This document shows, piece by piece, positions 30,415 to 37,970 of a DNA stretch of 37,989 nucleotides. Position numbers and translations under genes: made by a program. Numbering within the stretch: the first letter of the stretch is position 1; the number at the start of each line of letters is the position of its first letter. The stretch comes from an uncultured Alphaproteobacteria bacterium. GTDB taxonomy: Bacteria > Pseudomonadota > Alphaproteobacteria > Caulobacterales > Parvularculaceae. Under the pieces are notes generated by a model. It was not told the origin of the DNA. It worked only from the letters and a program-made list of their open reading frames with translations, and did not search any database. The stretch spans positions 1-37,989 of the forward strand of contig CADEDN010000032.1 of assembly GCA_902826095.1 (NCBI GenBank), written 5' to 3'.

Positions 30415-31176
30415 ATGGCAATGACCGCAACCGCCGCCCCAACTGAGGCTCCCGTCGCTGCCGCGCGCACCAATCGCGGAACCCTTGAGCATTTGACGAT
30501 CAGGCGGAGAACGACCGGCGAAGAAGCCGCCGAGCGCGCAAAATTCATGCGCCGCATGCGCATCGTCCTGCCGGTCCTCGCCGTCATTTTGATCGCCGCT
30601 TTCTTCCTCAGTACGCGCAAGGGCGGGGGCGACAACGCCTTTCTCGACGATTTCGCCGAGGTTCAGACGACGACGCGGAATTTAAGCTCGGCCAAGCCGC
30701 AATTTTCCGGCGTCGATTCAAGCGGCAATCCCTATGAGATCACCGCCGAAACCATGAGCCAGAAGGCCGAGCGGAAGGAAATCGTCGAACTCGAAAGCCC
30801 GCGCGCCGTCACCAAGGGCGCCGACCGGGAATCGGTCGTCGCCGCCAGAGCGGGCGTCTTCAACACTGACGACAAACGCCTGCAGCTCGAAAACGGCGTC
30901 ACCTTCGAGCGCGCGATCGGGCGGGATAATTATGTCCTCAAAACGCCGGCCGCGACCGTCTCGATTGATGAGCAAACGGTCGTCAGCGATAAGGGCGTCG
31001 ACGGCGCAGGTCCTGGCGGATCGACGATCAAGGCGGACCGGATGAACGCCGACAACCGGAGCGGTACGGTCGTCTTCGAGGGAAATGTCAGTATGCGGAT
31101 TTATCCGAAGGAAGTCGAAAAAGCGGCCGACGCGCCGGAAGCCGCGCAAGAGCCGGAAAATGGAGATATCGAATGA
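30415..31176 (+). CDS. lptC: LptC, LPS transport periplasmic bridge protein
   Basis: 253-residue bitopic protein: a basic cytoplasmic N-terminus, one membrane segment at about 49-66 (I-V-L-P-V-L-A-V-I-L-I-A-A-F-F-L), then a periplasmic beta-jellyroll with P-Q-F-S-G-V-D-S-S-G-N-P-Y-E-I-T-A and several repeats of the OstA/LptC type. It passes lipopolysaccharide from LptB2FG to LptA. It is somewhat longer than E. coli LptC (191 residues), with an acidic A/E/P-rich tail. ATG 30415 and ATG 30421 are both possible starts. Its last codons overlap the lptA start (ATGA, 31173-31176), so the two are translationally coupled. Confidence 0.92.
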   Translation: MAMTATAAPTEAPVAAARTNRGTLEHLTIRRRTTGEEAAERAKFMRRMRIVLPVLAVILIAAFFLSTRKGGGDNAFLDDFAEVQTTTRNLSSAKPQFSGVDSSGNPYEITAETMSQKAERKEIVELESPRAVTKGADRESVVAARAGVFNTDDKRLQLENGVTFERAIGRDNYVLKTPAATVSIDEQTVVSDKGVDGAGPGGSTIKADRMNADNRSGTVVFEGNVSMRIYPKEVEKAADAPEAAQEPENGDIE

Positions 31177-31652
31177 TCAAGGCGGGGGCCTACATCATCG
31201 CGGCCGCGCTGTTCGCCGCCCCTGCGGGCGCGCAGCTCGCGCCGGCCGTCAGCGACGCGCCGATCGACATCACCGGCGATCGTCTTGAGGTCGTCGACGA
31301 CGTCGCCACCTGGGTCGGCAATGTGCGCGCCGTGCAGGGCGAGGCTATCCTCACGGCGGAAAAGCTCGTCGCCGACCTCGACGACGCCGGCGCGTTCAAA
31401 AGGATCCGCGCTGTCGGAACCGTGCGTTATTCAAACGGCAAGGAGGCGATCGCCGGCAAGGTCGGCGTCTATGACGCCGAAAAGCGAACGATCACCATTT
31501 CAGAGGACGTCGTCGTCACGCAAGGTGAACAAGTGATGACCGGCGGCACGCTCGTCTATTGGGTCGACACCGGCCGGCTTTTGTTCACCGCGCCGAGCGG
31601 GCGGCGCATCCGGGGCATTTTTTATGCCAAACAGGGCGATGAGCAGTCGTGA
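31173..31652 (+). CDS. lptA: LptA, periplasmic LPS transport protein
   Basis: 159-residue periplasmic protein with a 20-residue signal peptide (ending A-P-A-G-A/Q) and an OstA-like beta-jellyroll: I-D-I-T-G-D-R-L-E-V, G-N-V-R-A-V-Q-G-E-A-I-L-T-A-E-K-L, I-R-A-V-G-T-V-R-Y and V-V-V-T-Q-G-E-Q-V-M-T-G-G-T-L. LptA polymerises or bridges between LptC and LptD to carry lipopolysaccharide across the periplasm. It lies between lptC and lptB in the conserved order. Confidence 0.93.
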   Translation: MIKAGAYIIAAALFAAPAGAQLAPAVSDAPIDITGDRLEVVDDVATWVGNVRAVQGEAILTAEKLVADLDDAGAFKRIRAVGTVRYSNGKEAIAGKVGVYDAEKRTITISEDVVVTQGEQVMTGGTLVYWVDTGRLLFTAPSGRRIRGIFYAKQGDEQS

Positions 31653-31683
31653 TTTCATCAAACCTTAAAGAGAGACGCCGCTA

Positions 31684-32493
31684 ATGAGCGACAATATGAA
31701 TGTTCACTCCGCCCCAGCCAACGCCGACAAAACGGCGCGAGCGCCCCTCCGGCCGACCGTGGTCGAGGGCGACGGCGGACTGTTCGCCAGCAATCTCGGC
31801 AAGACCTTCAAGCGCCGACCCGTCGTTCGCGGCGTCTCGATGAGCGTCAAGCGCGGCGAGGTCGTCGGGCTGCTTGGACCGAACGGCGCCGGCAAGACCA
31901 CCTGCTTTTACATGATCACCGGCCTCATTCCGGTCGATTCCGGGTCGATTTCGATCGACGGCCATGATGTCACGCGTCTGCCGATGTATCAGCGCGCGCG
32001 GCTCGGCCTCGGCTATCTGCCGCAGGAAGCCTCGATCTTCCGGGGCCTAACGGTTGAACAGAATTTGCGCGCCGTTGTCGAACTCGTCGAGAAGAGCAAG
32101 GACAAGCAGCAGGCGCTGATCGACGATCTTCTGAACGAATTCAACATAACCCATATCAGGAACGCGCCCGCGCTTGCGCTGTCGGGCGGCGAGCGTCGAC
32201 GCGTCGAGATCGCGCGCGCGCTGGCGACCGGCCCCGCCTTCATGCTCCTCGATGAGCCGTTCGCGGGCATCGACCCTTTGGCGATCGCCGATATTCGCGA
32301 GCTTGTCCTGCATCTGAAGGACCGCGGCATCGGCGTTCTCATCACCGATCACAATGTGCGCGAGACGCTCGACATTATCGACCGCGCTTACATCATTCAC
32401 GAAGGCGAAGTCCTTATCGAAGGCGCGCCGGGGGACATCGTCGGCGATAAGGACGTAAGACGCGTCTATCTCGGCGACCGGTTCCAAATGTGA
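31684..32493 (+). CDS. lptB: LptB, LPS export ABC transporter ATPase
   Basis: 269-residue ATPase that powers lipopolysaccharide extraction with LptFG. Walker A G65-P-N-G-A-G-K-T-T73, Q-loop Y-L-P-Q-E-A-S-I-F, signature L-S-G-G-E at 166-170, Walker B F-M-L-L-D190-E191-P-F-A-G-I-D-P and switch His in I-T-D-H-N-V-R-E-T are all intact. It carries about 30 extra N-terminal residues compared with E. coli LptB (241 residues). It starts 31 bp after lptA and 20 bp before rpoN, so the operon probably continues into the RpoN genes. Confidence 0.96.
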   Translation: MSDNMNVHSAPANADKTARAPLRPTVVEGDGGLFASNLGKTFKRRPVVRGVSMSVKRGEVVGLLGPNGAGKTTCFYMITGLIPVDSGSISIDGHDVTRLPMYQRARLGLGYLPQEASIFRGLTVEQNLRAVVELVEKSKDKQQALIDDLLNEFNITHIRNAPALALSGGERRRVEIARALATGPAFMLLDEPFAGIDPLAIADIRELVLHLKDRGIGVLITDHNVRETLDIIDRAYIIHEGEVLIEGAPGDIVGDKDVRRVYLGDRFQM

Positions 32494-32513
32494 CCGGAGG
32501 GTAAGGGGCGTTT

Positions 32514-34025
32514 GTGGCGTTAGCTCCAAGGCTTGAATTCAGACAGTCCCAGCAGCTCGTCATGACGCCGCAGCTGCAGCAGGCGATCAAGCTGCTGCAG
32601 CTTTCAAATCTCGAACTCGCCGAGTTCGTCGAGCAGCAGCTTGAGGAAAATCCGTTCCTTGAGCGCGCCGCCGAACAGGAACCCGCCGAGACGGCCGAGC
32701 GCGCGCCCGCCGCCGACGGCGACGACAGCGGCGAGCAGGGCGATTCAGGATTGGATCTCGAAAGCGCCGGCGCGGCCGCGCGCGCTGAAGAAGCGCTCGA
32801 CGCGCCGCGGGAATCCGACTCGCCGCAATCCCCGGGCGAGGACGCCGAATACAAATCAAACGAATGGGCCAATGTCGGATCGGGCGGCGGATCCTCATTC
32901 GAAGATGATCGCGAATTCGGCGAAACGCTCACGCGCGACATTTCGCTCTGGGAGCATTTGACCGAACAGCTCCATGTCGCGACGCGCGACCCGCATGTGG
33001 TTTTTATCGGCGCCTATCTGATCGACCTGATTGACGAGGCGGGGTATCTTCGCGACGGCGTCGAGGACATCGCCCGGCGCCTCGGCGCCGAGCCTGCGGA
33101 TGTCGAACGAACGCTGCGGCTCATCCAGAGTTTTGAGCCGTCAGGCGTCGGCGCCCGTGATCTCAAGGAGTGTCTTAGCCTGCAGCTCGCTGACCGCGAC
33201 CGGCTCGATCCGACGATGCGGACTTTCATCGACAATATCGAACTGATGGCGAAGGGCGACCTCAAGGCGCTCATCAAGGCGACGGGCGCGGACGAAGAAG
33301 ACATCCGCGACATGATCGCCGAAATTCGCGCGCTGACTCCCAAGCCCGGTTACGCCTACGGCGCAGAGCCGGTGCAGGTGGTGACGCCCGACGTTATCGT
33401 CCGAAAGTCGCAGGATGGCGGCTGGAAAGTCGAGCTCAATTCCGAAACGCTGCCGAAAGTGCTCGTCAATCGCGTTTATTTCTCCGAAGTCTCGAAGGCG
33501 AAGTGCCGCGAGGAAGACACGCTCTTCGTCAGCGAGCAGTTCGCCAATGCGAACTGGCTGGTGAAGAGCCTCGACCAGCGCGCGCGGACCATTCTGAAAG
33601 TCGCAAGCGAGATCGTGCGCCAGCAGGATTCGTTTCTCGTCTACGGCGTGCGGCACTTGCGCCCGCTCAATCTGCGCGCCGTCGCCGATGCGATCGCGAT
33701 GCACGAATCGACTGTCTCACGCGTCACCGCCAATAAATATGTGGCGACGCCGCGCGGCATTTTCGAACTCAAATATTTCTTCACGGCGTCGATCGCATCG
33801 AGCGAAGGCGGCGAAGCGCATTCCGCTGAAGCCGTCCGCTTCCGCATCCGGGAGCTGATCGGCAATGAAGTTCCGGACGACGTTTTGTCCGACGACCGGA
33901 TTGTGGAAATTCTGCGCGGCGAGGGCGTCGACATCGCGCGCCGCACGGTCGCGAAATATCGTGAGACCATGAACATCGCCTCTTCCGTCCAGCGCCGGCG
34001 CGCGGCATTGCGCGAAGCGATCTGA
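32514..34025 (+). CDS. rpoN: RNA polymerase sigma-54 factor
   Basis: 503-residue sigma-54. Region I is glutamine/leucine-rich (Q-S-Q-Q-L-V-M-T-P-Q-L-Q-Q-A-I-K-L-L-Q) and interacts with activators; an acidic linker (about 55-125) follows; then the core-binding domain and the HTH segment with R-P-L-N-L-R-A-V-A-D-A-I-A-M-H-E-S-T-V-S-R-V-T. The RpoN box A-R-R-T-V-A-K-Y-R-E at 475-484 binds the -24 element. The start is GTG 32514 after GGAGGGTAAGGGG. Its place between lptB and hpf-ptsN is the standard proteobacterial order. Confidence 0.96.
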   Translation: MALAPRLEFRQSQQLVMTPQLQQAIKLLQLSNLELAEFVEQQLEENPFLERAAEQEPAETAERAPAADGDDSGEQGDSGLDLESAGAAARAEEALDAPRESDSPQSPGEDAEYKSNEWANVGSGGGSSFEDDREFGETLTRDISLWEHLTEQLHVATRDPHVVFIGAYLIDLIDEAGYLRDGVEDIARRLGAEPADVERTLRLIQSFEPSGVGARDLKECLSLQLADRDRLDPTMRTFIDNIELMAKGDLKALIKATGADEEDIRDMIAEIRALTPKPGYAYGAEPVQVVTPDVIVRKSQDGGWKVELNSETLPKVLVNRVYFSEVSKAKCREEDTLFVSEQFANANWLVKSLDQRARTILKVASEIVRQQDSFLVYGVRHLRPLNLRAVADAIAMHESTVSRVTANKYVATPRGIFELKYFFTASIASSEGGEAHSAEAVRFRIRELIGNEVPDDVLSDDRIVEILRGEGVDIARRTVAKYRETMNIASSVQRRRAALREAI

Positions 34026-34103
34026 GGGCTTTAATTCCGCGGACGAGGCCCGATATAACCAACGCGCCCCGCGCCGATGCGCCGGGCCAGCACGGAGGCC
34101 TCC

Positions 34104-34682
34104 ATGGACATTCAAGTCAGCGGCAAGAACATCGACCTCGGCGACGCCCTGCAGGCGCATGTCTCGGACCGGCTCTCCGAAGGCGTCGAAAAATATTTCG
34201 GCCGCGGAGCGGACGCCGTCGTCACCTTCACGAAGGAGCGGCATCTCGTCGAGTGCGAAATGACCGCTCATCTCTATTCAGGCGTCTTCCTCGCCGCGCA
34301 TGGCGACGGCGGCGACGCCTATGCGGCTTTTGAGACGGCCCTTGAAAAGCTCGAAAAGCGGGTCCGCCGCTACAAGCGGCGCCTCAAGAAGCACCATGTC
34401 AACGGCAAGGAGCCGCTTCCGGCCGAGGCCGCTTCCTACTACACCCTCGCGCCCCTGCCTGAGGAATTCGACGGCGACGCCGGTCACGAGGGCGACCCGA
34501 CGCCGGTTGTGGTCGCTGAAAAGCAGACCTCCCTGCGGGAAATGACCGTCGGGGCGGCCGTCATGCAGTTAGACCTTGCCGAAAGCCCGGCGATCGTCTT
34601 TAAGAACGCCGCCCACGGCCGGCTGAACGTCGTCTATCGTCGGCGGGACGGGCATATCGGCTGGATCGATCCGGCCCCTTGA
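34104..34682 (+). CDS. hpf: Ribosome hibernation promoting factor, long form
   Basis: 192-residue long HPF. The N-terminal domain (about 1-105: I-Q-V-S-G-K-N-I-D-L-G-D-A-L, then A-F-E-T-A-L-E-K-L-E-K-R-V-R-R-Y-K-R-R-L-K) binds the ribosomal A/P-site region. After an acidic linker the C-terminal domain (about 138-190: T-S-L-R-E-M-T-V-G-A-A-V-M-Q-L-D-L...F-K-N-A-A-H-G-R-L-N-V-V-Y-R-R-R-D-G-H-I-G-W-I) mediates 100S ribosome dimerisation. ATG 34104 follows GGAGG; an upstream open start at 34077 is less likely. It follows rpoN by 78 bp and precedes ptsN. Confidence 0.95.
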   Translation: MDIQVSGKNIDLGDALQAHVSDRLSEGVEKYFGRGADAVVTFTKERHLVECEMTAHLYSGVFLAAHGDGGDAYAAFETALEKLEKRVRRYKRRLKKHHVNGKEPLPAEAASYYTLAPLPEEFDGDAGHEGDPTPVVVAEKQTSLREMTVGAAVMQLDLAESPAIVFKNAAHGRLNVVYRRRDGHIGWIDPAP

Positions 34683-34686
34683 GACC

Positions 34687-34703
34687 GCCGGGAGCGACCC
34701 GGC
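34687..34703 (+). terminator. Possible attenuating hairpin between hpf and ptsN
   Basis: GCCGGG and CCCGGC form a 6-bp stem around AGCGA, 4 bp after the hpf stop. No T-run follows, so full termination is doubtful; it may protect the hpf mRNA 3' end or weaken read-through to ptsN. Confidence 0.35.
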
Positions 34704-34767
34704 ATTAACGGAGTGGTTCGACTGTCTCTGTATGCGTCGTCCGGCGCCGCGAACGGTCTCCAGTTTT

Positions 34768-35235
34768 ATGGGCTTATCAGAATTCCTTTCCCCCGACGCT
34801 GTCGTTCTTGATCTTGGCGCGAGCTGCAAGCGCGAAGCGCTGGCGGCGCTCGCCGACCGCGCGGCCAAGCTTACCGGCCTGCCGGCGGGCGCGATCACCC
34901 AGGCGCTGATGGCGCGCGAACAGCTCGGCTCGACCGGGGTCGGCCGCGGCGTCGCCATTCCCCATGGCAAGATCGCCGGCCTCGGCGAGATCGTCGGCCT
35001 GCTCGCCAAGCTGGAGACGCCGGTCGATTTCGAGGCGGTCGACGACCAGCCGGTCGATCTCATTTTCGTCCTGCTTGCGCCAGTCGACGCGACCGCGGCG
35101 CATCTGAAGGCGCTCGCCAAGGTCTCGCGGCTGTTGCGGGACGAGCGCGTGCGCGAAGCGCTGCGCGGCGCCGAAACGACCGAGGCTTTGTTTGCGATTG
35201 CGGCCGAAACGGCGCAGTCGAACGCTGCCGCCTGA
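34768..35235 (+). CDS. ptsN: PTS IIA-like nitrogen regulatory protein (EIIA-Ntr)
   Basis: 155-residue EIIA-Ntr, which receives phosphate from NPr/EI-Ntr and regulates potassium, nitrogen and stress responses. The phosphorylated His66 sits in R-G-V-A-I-P-H-G-K; L-S-P-D-A-V near the start, E-Q-L-G-S-T-G-V-G and L-I-F-V-L-L-A-P-V-D-A-T-A-A-H-L-K-A-L-A-K-V-S-R-L-L are family blocks. ATG 34768 gives the normal length; the frame extends to 34732 without a better ribosome binding site. It is the last gene of the rpoN cluster; the next gene is convergent. Confidence 0.95.
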   Translation: MGLSEFLSPDAVVLDLGASCKREALAALADRAAKLTGLPAGAITQALMAREQLGSTGVGRGVAIPHGKIAGLGEIVGLLAKLETPVDFEAVDDQPVDLIFVLLAPVDATAAHLKALAKVSRLLRDERVREALRGAETTEALFAIAAETAQSNAAA

Positions 35236-35255
35236 TTTCAAGCCTGCGCAAGGAT

Positions 35256-35275
35256 CCGTCAGTGAACGCTGACGG
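35256..35275. terminator. Possible bidirectional hairpin between ptsN and the DUF1150 gene
   Basis: CCGTCAG and CTGACGG form perfect 7-bp arms around TGAACG. The hairpin includes the stop codon of the minus-strand DUF1150 gene and lies 21 bp after ptsN. It lacks a T-run on either side, so its role as a terminator is uncertain. Confidence 0.4.
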
Positions 35276-35558
35276 GATTCATTTCGTGCTGGCGCGCGGC
35301 GGCGAAAGCCAGCGCCCGGTCGCCGACGAGCGCAATGCGCTGGCCGTCGCCGGAGTGAACTGAATAGAGCGTCGTATCGCCGGGGATATCGATTACGGCG
35401 CCGGTCTCGTCGTCGACGAGATCGTCGGAGACGTCCGACGCCAGCACTGTCCGGACATAGACAAGCTTCTTGCCGCCAAGTTCGGCGAGTTCGCGCTCGC
35501 TGACAGGAAGCTTCTCGCGCTTTTCCGTCGTCCGGTTCGCTTCTTTCCAATTGGCCAT
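35259..35558 (-). CDS. DUF1150 family protein
   Basis: 99-residue small protein of the alphaproteobacterial DUF1150 family. The family pattern is visible: E-L-A-E-L-G-G-K-K-L-V-Y-V-R-T-V near the middle, then T-T-L-Y-S-V-H-S-G-D-G-Q-R-I-A-L-V-G-D-R-A-L-A-F-A-A-A-R-Q-H-E-M-N-P-V-S-V-H to the C-terminus, which is the most conserved part. ATG 35558 follows GGAGG. Function is unknown. In many genomes the family is found beside a small heat-shock protein gene; none is present here. It is preceded by a 172-bp region of lower GC content that presumably carries its promoter. Confidence 0.88.
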   Translation of the reverse strand: MANWKEANRTTEKREKLPVSERELAELGGKKLVYVRTVLASDVSDDLVDDETGAVIDIPGDTTLYSVHSGDGQRIALVGDRALAFAAARQHEMNPVSVH

Positions 35559-35730
35559 CGGCCAACGCCTCCGTTCCACCCTTGAGAAGAACTCTTCGCC
35601 CTTCCCGATCAGGCCACAGATTGGCTATCAAACGGTGAAAACCCCGTAAGAAAGCTTTTAGCCCAGTTTGGGACGTATAGCTACAATATAACATTTCAAT
35701 GATCGAAACGGGGCGATTTCGCGATTGTGT

Positions 35731-36720
35731 TCAGCCGAACCGCCCCAGAATTGTCGCATAAAGAGACGGGTCGATGTTCCCGCCGGAGAGGGTGAGGCCG
35801 ATCGTTTTTCCTTCTCCCTTGAATTTCCTCGTGTAAACGGCGGCGAGCGCCGCGGCGCCGCCAGGCTCGACGACGAGCTTTAGATATTTCGCCGCGAAGG
35901 CGATCGTCTCTGAGACCTCGTCGTCCGTCACGGTGAAGCCCGCCCGCACATGGCGCTGAAGGATCGGGAACGTGATTTCCCCCGGGGTGGGGGAGGCGAG
36001 CGCGTCGCACAAGGTCTTTTGCGCGACATCGGCCTTGAGCCGCCGGCCGGCCCGGATCGACGCCCAGGTTTCGTCAAACCCCGCCGGTTCGGCGATCATC
36101 AATTCAGTGTTCGGCGAAATGTCAGCGAGGATCGTCGCGCAGCCCGCGGTCATGCCGCCGCCGCCGCAACAGACGATGAAGGCGTCGAATGCGGCGCCGA
36201 TCGCGCGCGCCTGCTCGACAGCCTCAAGCGCCAAGGTCCCTTGTCCCTCGATCGTGTCGACATGATCAAAGGGCGGCGCCAGCGCCAGAGAGCGCTCGGC
36301 CGCGATCGCCGCGCCGATCGCCTCGCGGTCTTCCGTATAGCGATCATAAAAGACGATGTCGCCGCCATAGGCCCTGACCTGCGCAACCTTGAAGGCGGGC
36401 GCGTCCTTCGGCATGACGATCGTCGCCGGCGCGCCGAACAGGCGGGCCGCCCGCGCGACCCCTTGCGCATGATTGCCGGACGACACAGCGAGCACGCCGC
36501 GCCGCCGCTCCTCGGGGGAGAGCATCGACAGGCGGTTCATCGCGCCGCGAAATTTGAACGAGCCGCCATGCTGCAAGGTCTCGGCCTTGATCAGCACGCG
36601 CGCGCCGGCGCGCTCGTTGAGCCACTCGTTTTCAAGGAGCGGCGTGACGATTGCGGCGCCTTTAATCCGCTGCGCGGCGGCCCTGACGCCGTCCGCCGTC
36701 GCTGCCCGCGCCCCCTCCAT
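35731..36720 (-). CDS. Threonine/serine dehydratase-like PLP enzyme (no ACT domain)
   Basis: 329-residue fold-type II PLP enzyme. The Schiff-base Lys56 is in G-G-S-F-K-F-R-G-A, S-S-G-N-H-A-Q-G binds substrate at about 80-87, and the phosphate loop is C-C-G-G-G-G-M at 184-190. It lacks a regulatory ACT domain, so it is of the catabolic or serine racemase/hydroxyaspartate ammonia-lyase type rather than biosynthetic IlvA. It probably deaminates threonine or serine to the 2-oxo acid. The start ATG 36720 overlaps the TGA of the upstream membrane protein by one base (TGATG), so translation is coupled. The frame stays open upstream to 36780 but inside that gene. Confidence 0.9.
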   Translation of the reverse strand: MEGARAATADGVRAAAQRIKGAAIVTPLLENEWLNERAGARVLIKAETLQHGGSFKFRGAMNRLSMLSPEERRRGVLAVSSGNHAQGVARAARLFGAPATIVMPKDAPAFKVAQVRAYGGDIVFYDRYTEDREAIGAAIAAERSLALAPPFDHVDTIEGQGTLALEAVEQARAIGAAFDAFIVCCGGGGMTAGCATILADISPNTELMIAEPAGFDETWASIRAGRRLKADVAQKTLCDALASPTPGEITFPILQRHVRAGFTVTDDEVSETIAFAAKYLKLVVEPGGAAALAAVYTRKFKGEGKTIGLTLSGGNIDPSLYATILGRFG

Positions 36721-37673
36721 CAGGCGGCCAGTCGCGTTTCGCCAGCGTTCGCCGCCGGCGCGCCGCGATCGGTGAGACAACGCCAGGCGGTGCCGGCGGC
36801 GACATTGACGATCGCGGTCGTGACGATCGTCGACAGATAAAGCGCGCCAGCGAAAAACGGGAATGAGGGATTGGAGAGGCTGAACAGTTTTGAAAGCTCC
36901 TGCATCAGCGGAATCATCGCCGTGCGAATCGCCGTCTGATCGGCGGCCGCCTCGCCGATTTTTTCAAAGTGCGGAAAAAGCCCGCCGAGGAACGGCCCCA
37001 TCGCGAGCGCGGCGACGATCGCAACGATGACGCCGATCAGGATCCAGAAGGCGAGCAGCCCCAAAACGCGATCGCGGGTCGCATTCCAGGCGAGGCCGAA
37101 GCCGATCGTCCGCGAGGCGATCGCCGCCGGGAAGAGAACGCAAAGCCGCAAGCGAAACCAGAATATCGCGAGATTGGCGATCAGTTCGCCAAGACCGTCA
37201 GAGGCGCTTCGCGCGCCCGGCGCGAGGAGCGCGATGATGAAGGAAAGGACGGCGCCGGCGAGCGCGCCGACCAGCGAAATCAACAAGATCATCAAGCTGA
37301 GGAGCGCAAAGCCGGCGAGCACGCGCAATTCGTCGCCGCCATATTGCAGATAGAACGGCAGGGTGCGCCGGTCGCCCCGGACAAGATGCGCAAGGCTCGC
37401 GACCGTCATCATCGGGAACGCGATCGCCGAGCCGGCGATCAAGACCAAAGTCCCCTTGCCGATCGCGCCGAGCGCGCTGGCCGCCGCGGCGGGTTCGGGA
37501 TTCTCGCCGAGTTCCAGTAATTCGATGAACCCCCCAAAGAGCGGCGAAAACGCGTAAAATTGCAGCGCGACGAGCAACAGCGCCGGCAGCCACAGCGCCT
37601 TCAGGAGATCAATCGCATGCTGGGCGAGATAGGCGAGCGTCGCGCTGAAAGCCTTGAAGACCGGAAATTTCAT
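36720..37673 (-). CDS. Polytopic membrane protein of unknown function
   Basis: 317-residue inner membrane protein with about six hydrophobic segments, grouped as one near the N-terminus (A-L-W-L-P-A-L-L-L-V-A-L-Q-F-Y-A-F), then G-T-L-V-L-I-A-G-S-A-I-A-F-P, a long pair around V-L-A-G-F-A-L-L-S-L-M-I-L-L-I-S-L-V-G-A, one at I-G-V-I-V-A-I-V-A-A-L-A-M-G, and a last one near Y-L-S-T-I-V-T-T-A-I-V. I do not recognise the family. ATG 37673 follows AGGAAAC; the frame continues to 37934 through repeat sequence, so the longer version is unlikely. It is co-translated with the dehydratase, which hints at an amino-acid-related role, but nothing in the sequence proves it. Confidence 0.78.
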   Translation of the reverse strand: MKFPVFKAFSATLAYLAQHAIDLLKALWLPALLLVALQFYAFSPLFGGFIELLELGENPEPAAAASALGAIGKGTLVLIAGSAIAFPMMTVASLAHLVRGDRRTLPFYLQYGGDELRVLAGFALLSLMILLISLVGALAGAVLSFIIALLAPGARSASDGLGELIANLAIFWFRLRLCVLFPAAIASRTIGFGLAWNATRDRVLGLLAFWILIGVIVAIVAALAMGPFLGGLFPHFEKIGEAAADQTAIRTAMIPLMQELSKLFSLSNPSFPFFAGALYLSTIVTTAIVNVAAGTAWRCLTDRGAPAANAGETRLAA

Positions 37674-37783
37674 TGTCCGTTTCCTGTGCGGCGCCGCATG
37701 GTCGAAGCGCTTTCTTTCATACGCCGTTTCGCCACCCGCGCCACCCGCGCCGGGGCGACAGGCTCGCCGATGTTCACCGCAAG

Positions 37784-37827
37784 CATCCTTCGCGACGCGA
37801 TGCTGCGCATCGCTCCTCAGGATGAGG
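37784..37827 (+). repeat. Interspersed palindromic repeat, copy 1
   Basis: 44-bp unit. Outer arms CATCCT (37784-37789) and AGGATG (37819-37824) enclose CCTTCGCGACGC, an inner hairpin GCGATG-CTGCG-CATCGC (37797-37813) and GCTCCTCAGG. The CCTTCG...CTCCTCAGG arrangement is a widespread alphaproteobacterial repeat. Confidence 0.75.
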
Positions 37828-37852
37828 CCTTGGTCTTTTGGGGCCGCCGCCG

Positions 37853-37904
37853 CCTCGCCCTGAGGAGCCTTGCGTCGCCAGCGACGCAAGGCGTCACGAA
37901 GGGC
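37853..37904 (-). repeat. Interspersed palindromic repeat, copy 2 (inverted)
   Basis: Same repeat in the opposite orientation: GCCCT (37857-37861) and AGGGC (37900-37904) flank an inner perfect hairpin with 12-bp arms, GCCTTGCGTCGC and GCGACGCAAGGC around CA (37867-37892). Read on the minus strand it has CCTTCGTGACGC and GCTCCTCAGGGCGAGG, matching copy 1 outside the variable hairpin. Confidence 0.78.
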
Positions 37905-37942
37905 CTGCATTGTCGTGGTCGGCGCGAATTCCATTTCCTTCT

Positions 37943-37970
37943 TCCCTAATCCCTAATCCCTAGTCCCTAG
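37943..37970 (+). repeat. Heptamer tandem repeat TCCCTAR x4
   Basis: Four uninterrupted 7-bp units: TCCCTAA, TCCCTAA, TCCCTAG, TCCCTAG. It lies 39 bp after palindromic repeat copy 2. Function unknown. Confidence 0.85.

Noticed and set aside
28913-30424. 503-residue plus-strand open frame covering imuA, the SOS promoter and rnd
   Set aside because: Crosses a promoter and two real genes in other frames; composition is that of frame-shifted coding DNA.
35985-36005. C/G-rich tract in the dehydratase gene resembling the dnaE2 repeat
   Set aside because: Only a short proline/glycine coding stretch in a normal family loop; no second hairpin and no length change.
37674-37934. 87-residue N-terminal extension of the membrane protein
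   Set aside because: It is encoded by the palindromic repeats and is charged; ATG 37673 has a proper ribosome binding site.
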